64,000 nt of DNA, from positions 430,910 through 494,909 of the forward strand of contig NW_020170420.1 in assembly GCF_000524195.1 (NCBI RefSeq). Direction: 5' to 3'. Shown here piece after piece: positions 48,570 to 58,500 of this stretch. The notes under the pieces were generated by a model. The model was given only the letters and a program-made list of their open reading frames with translations, was not told where the DNA came from and made no database searches. The stretch comes from Echinococcus granulosus. Lineage: Eukaryota; Platyhelminthes; Cestoda; Cyclophyllidea; Taeniidae. The position numbers and the translations under genes are program-made. Each line of letters opens with the position of its first letter. The first letter of the stretch is position 1.

Positions 48570-50460
48570 CTACCAAAAATGGAACCACGGGCTGTTCTAT
48601 CAGCTACTTATCATCAGTAAAAGTAGCACAATTCAAACTTATCATTAATATTTTATTTTACTTAACAGTGGATGAATAAAAAGCAAATTAACATAGAACA
48701 CAATGTCAAAGACTTACGTATGACTTTTTTGAGGAAAGGGATGTGCTCAGAGACCCTTATGTTACCTCAGGCGAACCTGATATAAACCAATCGGGATTAG
48801 GCCAATTGGTTGGATGTAACACCATGTAGTATTCGATGTAAGTTGCCTTTTGAGACCAAGTATGCAGGCAAAGTGTATCTTGTATCGAAATAAAGCCCAA
48901 GCGGGCATGAACAATGTAAGAATAGATAAGAATTTATCGACTGGGAAGTAAAGCTGTTGCAAGGTGTACTGACCTCCCTCAAAGTAGGTAACTCTATTGG
49001 CCGCACATTGTAAGAGAGCGGTGGAGTGGCTACATTCTGTCGCCTCTTTGCGCGGCGAGATCTTTGTCAGAGGATTGTCGTTAATAAGAGGTCCCAATTC
49101 CGAGGGTGAGCTCGTGTGTAGTCGTTACATTCTTTGGAGGAGGTAATCGAGGAGGTCCGCGAGTCGAAATCGCAACTGCTGGAGGTTTTCGACACGACTA
49201 CCTCATAATCCAAGGCGACGCGTCCTTTGAATGATTCTTTTGCAGATTTAAATCAACTTTATCCACCCATGTGTGGGAAGAGATGGTTCTACCCCCACAA
49301 CTTTTTTTTCAACTTTACATCATTTTTCGTTTGGACTTCTCAGTATTTTTACTTATTTTTAACGCTTCCTCTCATTCATCCGTGTTTGTGTGGGCGAGAA
49401 CAGCGCTTCTATTGCTTGCCTATTCAACAGCTTAGGCTCTTTGGCCACCGCAATTTCTTTCAACCTTCTATACCGCCAGCAAGTCTTTTAAATCTCGCGT
49501 ACGCGGAGTTACTGGTACTCATAAAAAGCCCTTTTTTGGTAATTATAGACATTTCAAAGGTTACCAGGGGCAACTGGAGCAACGAATTGGAATTAAATAC
49601 CCGTTTCCTAGGCTACAGGGACAAAAGTGCTTTTTTTGGATTAGTTAGATGCTTTAACTCTTATTCAAACCGATATCGCTGATAAATTTTGAGGTAGTAA
49701 CGGAAAATTTGGATGGTTTCTAATGCAATTCACTGAGGCAACTTCCTTTTCCATAGAGCTTGAGGTCTCTTGCCATTGAATGACGGAGCTAGGGAACAGA
49801 GCTGCTCGTCAAGCTCCTTACACTGTTTCGTATTTAAAGTGGTGCATTGTACGATCACAGACTAACGATCAGATTGAAAGCGTTTTTTTTCTCTCTTACC
49901 GACGAATCACCCAGGCACAAATGCGGTGCGTTCAGGTGGGCATTCTCTTCTTGAAGTTTACATGATAGACTGCAGACTATTAAGACTCAGGTCTGTCTAT
50001 CCATGTACTCGACTCGGTACAAGGTAATTCGGGGGATCACAAGGTCAAACTCTCCTTGAAAAAGCACCATCAAAAGCCGCCTTATTGTTGTAAGACACTG
50101 CTGGGCCTCACACCTCAAGCATTACCCTTGAGACGACCTCCTGTCCCCTTCAAAGAAGGGATGGAGGGAGAGAGAGGAAGACAGTATCTCCTCTCCCAAA
50201 TCCAACTCTAAGCTGTATCGTAGCCAGCCCCTTTGCCCCATGTTTGTTTTCGCAGATAAAATGACAGTGACATATTTTATCATCAAGCATATCTTAAATG
50301 AGAGTTGACTAACTTTTTAGGCAAGATTTAAGTAAACATCAGTTTACCCCTCCAAATCATTTTCATTAAAACACGACCCTTACAAATGGGAAGCAACCGA
50401 GTGGAAAGGTAGACTGCATTTAGTGGGTAGGCGATAGCACTTTTACAGCACAACCAGTCT
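48570..50460. other. Inter-gene DNA within the secreted cluster
   Basis: Contains the presumed 5' leader and promoter of the 88-residue gene (up to about 48790). A 151-codon open frame on the plus strand (49227-49682) lacks splice context and motifs. An AT-poor patch at 50150-50230 has no feature. Confidence 0.4.
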
Positions 50461-50781
50461 TCAGGCCAGTGCGAGTATCTTGCTGCAGTCCTTCATTTGA
50501 TTGACCACCGACTCCATCTTTTCCTTCAAAGCATTCTGCAAGTTAAGGCAATGTTTCAACAGCTTTGATTCCCGATTCGCAACCACCTCTTTCTCCTCCT
50601 CCTCATCATCATCGTCATAATCTTCCCCTTCATCATCGTCATCCTCTTCTTCCATTTCCTTGGCAACTGCAAATTCTTCTGCTTGACCGTCTGAGCGGTG
50701 TCCTTGGGCCTCAGTCCACTGGATGGAAATGCCCAAAATGACAACCAACATCAGTAGCAGCAGACAGCCTCGTGGAGACAT
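50461..50781 (-). CDS. Small secreted C-x20-C protein, 106 residues, acidic linker
   Basis: Predicted secreted protein of unknown function. Residues 1-26 are a signal peptide (MSPRGCLLLLMLVVILGISI, then QWTEAQ). Residues 42-65 are almost purely Asp and Glu with Tyr55, a disordered and possibly cation-binding linker. The conserved module begins at Cys78 (HCLNLQNALKEKM) and ends at Cys99 (NQMKDC). A short hydrophobic tail ends KILALA. The ATG follows an acceptor (TATAATTTCAG) by 12 bases. A donor AAAA/GTAAAC near 51000 and TATAAATA at 51043-51050 fit a leader exon and promoter. LQN and MKxC spacing ties it to the plus-strand gene at 55.3 kb. Confidence 0.8.
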   Translation of the reverse strand: MSPRGCLLLLMLVVILGISIQWTEAQGHRSDGQAEEFAVAKEMEEEDDDDEGEDYDDDDEEEEKEVVANRESKLLKHCLNLQNALKEKMESVVNQMKDCSKILALA

Positions 50782-51042
50782 TCTGAGGGATTACTGAAAT
50801 TATAGAACAAAATTGAAGACATTTAAGTACATATTAATTGCAAAAGTTGATTTTTGGCTTCGCTATCTCATCAAAGCTAGCTAATTTGTGAAGTAGGTTT
50901 GACATTTTTGAATTTTTCTAAAAATACCAAGACTGCATAAATAAACAGAGCTTAGGTCAAATTTTTGGGGAAAAAGATGCAATTCTGGAAAGCGGTTTAC
51001 TTTTGTCTGGTGTTGCTACCCTAATTCATCTGCTAAGCACTT

Positions 51043-51050
51043 TATTTATA
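51043..51050 (-). promoter_or_regulatory. TATA box for the 106-residue secreted gene
   Basis: TATAAATA on the minus strand, about 265 bases upstream of the ATG. A short leader and a donor (AAAA/GTAAAC at 51000) lie between, and the acceptor is 12 bases before the ATG. The arrangement fits a 5' UTR intron of about 207 bases. Confidence 0.45.
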
Positions 51051-51143
51051 CGACTTTGATGGACAGTATTGTCCAATGGGTGCCTTCAAGTTCAGTGTAA
51101 CTGCGGATTTCTTGTACCAAAATAAAAAGGAAATATTGCAAAC

Positions 51144-51446
51144 TTACTTGGAGAAATAATTTACAAGAATGTCAGTGCAATAAACATTTGTTTGAATGCA
51201 CCACTTTTGGAGAGGGGAATCTCGTGACTGGGCTGTCGCCCTCGGCCATTGAGGAGAAAACGAACCCCAAGACCGTATGACCACGACTCCTAGTACCAAT
51301 TTTACGACCCTATTCAGTAAAAGATGCTCACATCTTGCTCTTTCCAAGGGTGCGTGAGCAGAGGTGAAAGAAGGTATCACTGAATCTGGTGCAGTTTCAA
51401 GCCTCAAGATGAGCATTAACAAGATAAAATATTGACAAGGTGTCAA
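51144..51446 (-). pseudogene. Decayed C-x20-C secreted gene with repeat-derived tail
   Basis: The frame resembles the neighbours: TPCQYFILLMLILRLETAP is signal-like, then RCEHLLLNRVVKLVL begins a module. At the place of the second cysteine, 21 residues on, there is Trp (TGG). The expected start codon is TTG. From that Trp onward the sequence matches the dispersed repeat also found at 33450-33548. I read this as a member truncated by the repeat and no longer startable at its original codon. An internal ATG (ten codons in) would give a poorer signal peptide. Confidence 0.45.
51180..51265. repeat. Dispersed repeat, copy B (partner at 33450-33548)
   Basis: Shares TTTGTTTGAATGCACC and the following G/C-rich blocks with the 33 kb copy, in the same orientation. 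It overlaps the 3' half of the decayed secreted gene. Confidence 0.55.
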
Positions 51447-53681
51447 AATCTGCTCATTGAATGTAGCTTGCGGGTTGATCTAGCGTTGTCGCCCGGCGGA
51501 TGAATTCAGACTTGAAAGGAACGTCTGTCAAAATGTTCCTCATCGAAAACAAAGCCTCGTTTTTAAGAATTTTTAACAGATTACGCTCAAACAACCGCGA
51601 TTTTAGAGCAACAATAGACAAGAAAATTTCAGTTTTCCAGAATGCCTCTAAAATATGTTTAAAATTGCCTTTAATTGGGATGGATATTAGTGATCAAGAA
51701 GATGTCCATCAAGCCCAAACAACTGATCTGGCATTTGGATATTAAAAGCACTATTCCCATTATTTTGTGAAGGGGGTCAAAATGCATGCAACGTCGACGC
51801 AGCTCAAAATTTGCATGCGAAAATGAGCCACATCTTAAGGCTCCATTTTTACATTTTTGTATATGCCTGAAAAAATGCCTGCCTTTTTAATGTTTTTGAT
51901 GAGAAACATTTAACTATAGGAGCGAAAATTGTTTTCTCGTTATAGCGGATGCGCGGTCCGAATGACTAAAATCTAAGCAGCATCTACACAACTCTATCTG
52001 CATAGTGATATGGAGCACTTTTTGTATTGTGGAAAGTTGTTTTCAAAGTCTAATCCGCAAAGGTGGATGTTTTCGTTGCGGGTCCATTTCTCACATGTCT
52101 AAAGTTTTTGTGCTTTGTGCGAATTTTTAGAACAAAATGTGCAAGTGACAATCTTTCAGATCATTAAATTGCACTGAGCACTGTTTTTTGCCATAAATTT
52201 AGGGATTTATATGCTTGAAGATAAAAATCTTTTGGTTATGTAACCATTTTGCCAATAAAAGGTAACCAATAATGTTTATGCACTTTTGTGAAACGGAAAG
52301 CGAATGATTGTTGGACAATCTACTAAAATGACCACTATTGGTTTGCGTTGTACTCTTCTGCTGATTCGAATGCTTGCGGATTTTACTTTTTCGATGTGTT
52401 TGCCTCCGGAAGTTGGAAAATCCGGCAAATTCTTTTTTCATCCTCATTAGTTCTCCGACTACTTGCTTTACGTACGACGGTTCAATACCGGTATAAGATG
52501 ACAGTATTTACTTTGCAAAAATATTGGTTGGGGAAATTTTAAAAAGTGATTGACCTTTAATCTATTCCTCTATTCCTTATATTCGAGGTATGCGGTTTCC
52601 TATTGTCATAGTTTCCTCTTGATAAACTATTCTTGAACTCACTTAGAATGTATCATATCGAATAGTAGGGTAGGTGGATTGATAAATTTGCTCTGTATTT
52701 TTAATATTTAAAGTGGATTGACACGACCGCATCCCATCTCACTCACTGAAGGACCATTCGTTTTTGGCGATGAAATGATAAAAGTCGTAGGCACTCGGGC
52801 TAAGTAGTGACTGGAGCGGGAACTGTGCGATTAATCAGTGCTATGTTAGTTCGTATTATCCAACACTGAACTAGAGGAAGCACTCCTTGGCACATCTCAG
52901 TCAGCAGTCAATTCTTCCTCAACTACGCATTTTATAAGGTAAAGGGAGTTTAAATTAAGCTGAAAACCCTCAATTTTCTTTGCTGTCAGTTAATGCTTGT
53001 GGTGCTTATGCGCTTGGGGTAGCCTTCTTAGCCTTGCTATACCGGTGTTTGTTGGTGTGTCACTGCAAGCTGGTTTTACATTTCAGTCATAAATCACTGT
53101 GCCACAAACGACATTTAATTGCCTCCCATTCCTGACCTTCCAAACTCTACACATTCGTGCAGTGGTGATCTGCGTTTGAATTGAGTAAGTGGCTCAAACC
53201 ACTTCTGGGCGTTGTGCACACCTCACCTTCCCCAAATACCATTCAGCCAAATCAAAGCCCTAATAGTTACCTTAAGTCACTTTAGCAAACCATTTCAAGA
53301 AATGCACAAACTATTGGTCACCAGATATTTCCTTTGCCCTGAAATACGTTTTAACGCGTAGACTTACTTGCTTTATGCTTCCTTCTCTTACTACCCGTGG
53401 ACACATGATATAAATTGATTCATTCACAAATTTACTCAGTCAGCTAAACTATATTTCACTGATTTTACTGTACATCCACTCCCACTAAACTATGTCCAAC
53501 CATAGACCAAAACCCACTGAGGTGATTTAAATTGAAGTGGTGCCAATTCACTTCTTCAGGCCTATTTGTCCAAGTTACGGCTTGCCATTTGTACCTACTG
53601 AATACAAGCACAATTCCCAAATAGTGTGTATTTGCTAATGGGGTGGGAAAAAGGATTTCGCAAGCCCACAGCCAAACAGGC
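51447..53681. other. Inter-gene DNA within the secreted cluster
   Basis: AT-rich, no supported exon. A TATAAATT at about 53410 on the plus strand has no gene directly after it. Short open frames are without motifs. Confidence 0.4.
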
Positions 53682-53873
53682 TTATGGCCGACTATAACGT
53701 TGAATGTCTGGGCTAGAGCAGGCTTTCTCAATCGCCAGGTATTGAAGGATGGTTTTTGTCACCTCCATCTCTATATCCGCACAGTCACCGTCTCCCACCT
53801 TAGCGGCCAAAGTGTACTGCATACAAATCACAAAAAGTACGGTAAGAAAGACGAAGAGAGCGTGGTGTGTCAT
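53682..53873 (-). CDS. Small secreted C-x20-C protein, 63 residues (shortest member)
   Basis: Predicted secreted protein of unknown function, essentially a signal peptide plus the bare module. Residues 1-23 (MTHHALFVFLTVLFVICMQY, then TLA) form the signal with likely cleavage at Ala23-Ala24. Only seven residues precede Cys31. The module (ADIEMEV, then ILQYLAIEKA) ends at Cys52, exactly 20 residues between, and an 11-residue tail follows. The ATG lies 10 bases after CCTCCTACTAG. Because almost nothing else is present, this copy shows that the C-x20-C helix is the functional core. Its closest relative by eye is the 48.3 kb gene. Confidence 0.75.
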   Translation of the reverse strand: MTHHALFVFLTVLFVICMQYTLAAKVGDGDCADIEMEVTKTILQYLAIEKACSSPDIQRYSRP

Positions 53874-53883
53874 CACTTGACAC

Positions 53884-55129
53884 CTAGTAGGAGGTGTTCA
53901 CGGCTGCTCGTTAAATACCGCCTGTGGACAAACCACCAACCAATTAAAACTAACCCAATGGTTCTTTTAATCTTGTCACATCAAAATGGTGTAAAACAAG
54001 ACCTCCTTAAATAATCTTTAGTAATATTCTTTTCAAAGATATCCGTAGTTGATGGAACGAATGATTACCTCCCGTTTCTTAGCATGATTATCCTGTCGCT
54101 AATCTTCTTTGAAGTCGTAAGAGGTTACAGTAGTACAACAGAAGAGGTGAGAGGTGAGAGGCTATTGGCTCGGTCCGGAGGTCATGCAGTCGAGCGGAAG
54201 TGCAGTCTGTGAAGGCTTAAGTTAAACAAACTATTGTAGTAATGCACCTTACCTCCAAAAATCATAGATAAACTTTCCAGAAAATGAATTTGTCACGACG
54301 AGTAGATTCCGTATGCAAACGGGGTGACTTGATGCACCTTCCAAACACCCCAACCTCCACAGGTTGTCCCTTTGCTTTGGGGCGTGACCTTAAGGTCTCG
54401 CAGATTTTGTGCAGGGTCAGAAACCCTCATTTTGTGTGTTTCCATAGCCGTAACTACCTCTTTTACACATCTGTAATGCTTATGATAATACTCATAAAAG
54501 GTATCAGAACTTTTGTTTAAATGGGTGGGGTTAACCGCCCGCCATCGTCAATGCGGCGCCTGAGTTGCACAGGGATGCCGATGAGGTGTTGGCAAAAAAT
54601 CATTTGTTTGTGGGGGTGGGTTAAGGGAACTCTTTGTCAAAATATACTGATTGTAAGACATTATGATAAGTAAATACGTAAAATATTGAAAGTGCTTGCA
54701 GATATCGGGTGCTACTGATGTAAATAAGTAGCGTACCTACCGGGAGTTCCGATACAAATTCTCAGTTATTAGTTGTTAGTTTCTCCACCGAACCAAAACG
54801 CTTTCAGCGAAAAGGAAGAAGTATTTTTCGTATTGTCTTAAGCAGCACCGGACCAGTGAATCCTGACGAAGTAGCTCACAAAGAAAGACGAAGATGTAAT
54901 CCACAAGGCTCGATGGGGTACACCACGAACAAAAGATTGAAGTCTACCCGTTTCTGACAATTAATGTATCTTCCTTTTTTTCCCCAGGAACAAAACTGCC
55001 TCCGAATTGTGCGTTTATTTCGCTACAACTTATCGAATTACTTAGCAAGACCACTAGCAATGTATCAATCTCCAAAGACCGGAGGCCCTTTCGCCCTTCT
55101 CGATGGATCCTCTCATGGTGCCAATCGGA
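53884..55129. other. Divergent spacer between the 53.7 and 55.3 kb secreted genes
   Basis: The two genes read away from each other, so both promoters should be here. Only the plus-strand TATA at 55130 is clear. No other exon is supportable. Confidence 0.4.
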
Positions 55130-55136
55130 TATAAAT
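55130..55136 (+). promoter_or_regulatory. TATA box for the plus-strand secreted gene
   Basis: TATAAAT, preceded closely by CCAATCGG (a CCAAT-like element directly adjacent rather than at the usual distance). It lies 148 bases before the ATG of the 94-residue gene, leaving room for a leader and a short intron. Confidence 0.45.
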
Positions 55137-55277
55137 GCATGGTAAATTAGGATTTACAAGCTCTGCACGTTAGAAGTGTGGTTCCTACCATTCCTCAGAC
55201 AATGCTTACCTAAAATGCCTGTAATTTGCTTGGCTGGTCTGAGTAGTAACCTTTTGACCTTTCAGAGCCCACTCCAA

Positions 55278-55562
55278 ATGACATTGCGAGGTTACCTTCT
55301 ACTGATACTCATACTGGCTGTCCTCATAGAGTGCATCGAGGCTTGCAAGAGAGGCCAGGGCAATCGAGTCAGGGAGCCACCAAAAGCACCCCCCGCAAAG
55401 GCAGAAGAGGAAGTGCCGAGCATGGCGGCAAGCAGTGGACAACCGGAGCATTGTGTGGAGCTGCAGAATCATTTCATGGACAAGGAGCAAGTCATGCTTG
55501 ATCGGATGAAGAAATGCAAGCTAAGTGCTGACAAGCCGAAGGAGTTTGACCAACTTGTGTGA
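55278..55562 (+). CDS. Small secreted C-x20-C protein, 94 residues, Pro/Ala/Glu linker
   Basis: Predicted secreted protein of unknown function and the only plus-strand member. The signal peptide is MTLRGYLLLILILAVLIECI with cleavage near Ala22-Cys23. The linker is Pro/Ala/Glu-rich (VREPPKAPPAKAEEEVP). The module runs from Cys59 (HCVELQNHFMDKE) to Cys80 (LDRMKKC), exactly 20 residues between, and a charged tail ends EFDQLV. The start follows an acceptor (TTGACCTTTCAG) by 12 bases. An in-frame ATG at 55176 lies upstream of that acceptor and is probably intronic. LQN and MK-x-C match the 50.5 kb minus-strand gene, and its signal peptide start (RGYLLL against RGCLLL) matches too. Confidence 0.8.
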   Translation: MTLRGYLLLILILAVLIECIEACKRGQGNRVREPPKAPPAKAEEEVPSMAASSGQPEHCVELQNHFMDKEQVMLDRMKKCKLSADKPKEFDQLV

Positions 55563-58500
55563 CCTCTTGGTGTCTGCACAGTGGCGTTACCCGTCCAATC
55601 GCATCCACGCCCCCGCACTTCCTCAATACATGTGACGCCGCAATCAGTTTCTTTTGGCTTTTTTCCTCGTGCCCGAGTAAATCTGTCGAATGGGACACGG
55701 TTGCAGATCCCTTGACCTAAATAAGACAGAAAGCTAGAGTTTGTTTTGCTAGAGTGAAGAAATTATGTAGTTTTCCCTCCTCACTCCCTTCCTCCAGATA
55801 AAATATTACGTAACGAAATTACAAAATTACAAAGGCATTTGATTTGGAAAATTTTGTCTGATCTAATAATAATAATTGGTCTGCTTTTCTCCCGGACACT
55901 GGCTATCTATCGATAAGTTAAACAAAGTTTATCCAACACTTAAAAGATCTTGAATGGCAGCTGCTCACAATCCGTACGACGATATCCAGACAGTAAGACT
56001 CAAATAAAGTGATTTAGAAATGATGAAAATGCCACGGTAATTCCACACCCACGCCGAGGTGCCATTTGGACATGCCCCTAATGGGGCTGATAAATTAAGG
56101 ATAGACAGGCGAAGAACAGTCCTGCCCTTAAGAGTTAATTCATCCAAAAGTTTGACGAACGCAACGTAACCATTGAAAACAATTACAACGTTAAAAACCT
56201 GGTCTAAAGTAAAACTTGCATTTTGGCCATCACACAAAAGGTGAAGGCCGTGTGCTAGCAAGCCTGTCTACAGAGAAGCTACCTAGGTAGTAATCGAGCT
56301 CATAGACGAGCTTCCAATAAGTGTGTCCAAAATCCTTGGTAAAAAATTCGATTTTACAGCCTACTGTTTGTTTATTTATTCCGTTAACTAGGGAAGTCCC
56401 GGCGCGACATGAACACCTCCAGAGAGTATTAGAGCAGCAAACTAAACTGAAGAAAGGTTTCACCGGTAAAGAAACATGTCTTGTCCCCAACGCACAAACA
56501 AAGCCCACAAATGACCTTAGAATTGTGCTAGATTACAGTATTTTTCTAAGTTTCTAAGGTTCCTTGGAGGATTGCCAAACGAACTTGTCTATCGCTTTTG
56601 CCGTTATAGTAGCGTGGGAAACGTTCCTTAAATAATCCTAAGGTAGAATTTACTCAGATAGCTTGCTACAAGTTGACATATAACACTTTTATCCGGGATC
56701 CGACGAAATAACGGCTCACTACAACGTTAGAGAGGATGCCCCCACCTGATTGGTTCATTACACATTGATCTAGTTTCTAAATAAGCCGCTTCATGGAGCG
56801 ATTCGAATAAACGTATTAAAACTTGGTGGTCCATTAAGTAGCTAAAAGCACAAATATCTGAAACGCTTTATAAGAAGTTTAGTTTTTCTTTTAAGTTATT
56901 TGTAAATGAGTAATTGTTGCTAAAATAAATTAACACCATTGACTACGTTACCAGGAGACCACGATGATCAAATTATCCATAAGCACTCTTGTAGAGGCAC
57001 CACGATTCACCATTGCCTGTTTTTTTTTATCTTGCACTTCTCATTGCCAGTGTTTAATTGATTGATACAGAAAAGGCGATTACTTCGGTGGCATTCTAGA
57101 CTGAGCTTCTGTTGGACATACAGGAGTCAATGAAAACCAAATCGACGAAGTAAACAACCTCGCCATTGGTATTGCGGATGACACAACTAAACCACAGCTA
57201 CTAAAAAAGAAAACTTTATCGCTACGACTCCCTAAAAACAGACAAGTTCAGTGTTAAAAGGAAGGAAGTTTGTTGGGAGTCTTATGTTGTCCTGGTAATT
57301 TGCACAAAAGCTTCGATACTTTGCTTTTGTCTATATCATCTGCTTCATCGTTTACTGTTCCTTTATTCACAGTATGTGGTTTCGTTACATTTTTGCCTAA
57401 TTTAGTTCTCCTGAACAACTACGGCATTCAATGCCTCACTTCCTCCTACTTCTGCACAACTGCCTCTGTGACAAGGCAATGTCTAGGTCTAGCCGCAATT
57501 TCATGCCTTAAACTTACGATGGGGATGTCAGCTGTTGCATTTGGTCACTAATCTTAGCAATTATCTGGTGTCCATATAGCTAGGCTATTTGTGAATCTCC
57601 CTAGGTAGGAAAAGTGCACTCCCACCGTTTCAATGGTAAGTTTGCTTAAGGAATGGCAGAATTTATTCAGAAAATATGGGTCTCACTGGTCAAGACAATG
57701 CCTAAACTCTGTGCAATCTTTAACTGATTTACAGCTGCCTGCGCTTTAAATGTTCGTAAATGAGTGATGTGTTCAACATTCTCAAGGGGAGATTCTCCAC
57801 GCGTTTACTCTTACTACAGGTTTGGCGTTGATTAGGTGTCACAGGTGAAAAGTTCGATAAGTTGCCCAAAATTTTCCACAAAACCCTCCTAAATTAGGTG
57901 AAAATGGAACCCACACAGCCCAGTTTATCACTGGCGGGCACATTCTCCAGCTTCAAAAAGTCAACGCAGCCCAAATGTATTTAAGGCTGTTTAAGTCACT
58001 ATTTGGTATTATCGTACTAGAACTTTAATCAATAGTAAAAGGAGAAGAATTAAAATAGGATAAAACATTTCAACGATTTGAGTGTCTAAATAGTCTTCCA
58101 CTAAAGTGGAAAGAAATCCTTGAAAGTGTAGGCATTTTGGAAGAATGGTTTCATGTCAAAAATACTAATCTACTCATAGATAAGTTATCGTAAGAGTGAG
58201 ATAGAAAAGACGGGAAGTCATGTCACTAGAGATATTTGCCTTTCTGGAGGAATGTTGCGGCGCCTTTGCGATCGTTTCGGCCCTAAAATATAATCATAAT
58301 ACAGACTCAATGAGGTGGGTCTGATGATCAGAATCTCTCATCGTACATAAGCTCATCTGCACTTCATATAGGCATAATCTTCACCAGGCACTTGTAGCAA
58401 AGTGAGAGCCTAAGGATACTAAAATATTCCCGCGACAGTGGGTAAATTCGAGGATTACTTTACTAGTTTCAGACGGGAAGTCTGTCAACGTGGCGCATCA

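Noticed and set aside
49227..49682. 151-codon open frame on the plus strand rich in Phe and Leu.
   Set aside because: Driven by T-rich DNA, with no splice context, signal peptide pattern or known motif.
38242..55562. Identification of the secreted cluster as tapeworm antigen B.
   Set aside because: Antigen B is also small, secreted, helical and clustered, but it lacks a conserved cysteine pair and has its signal peptide on a separate coding exon. These genes have the whole coding region in one exon.
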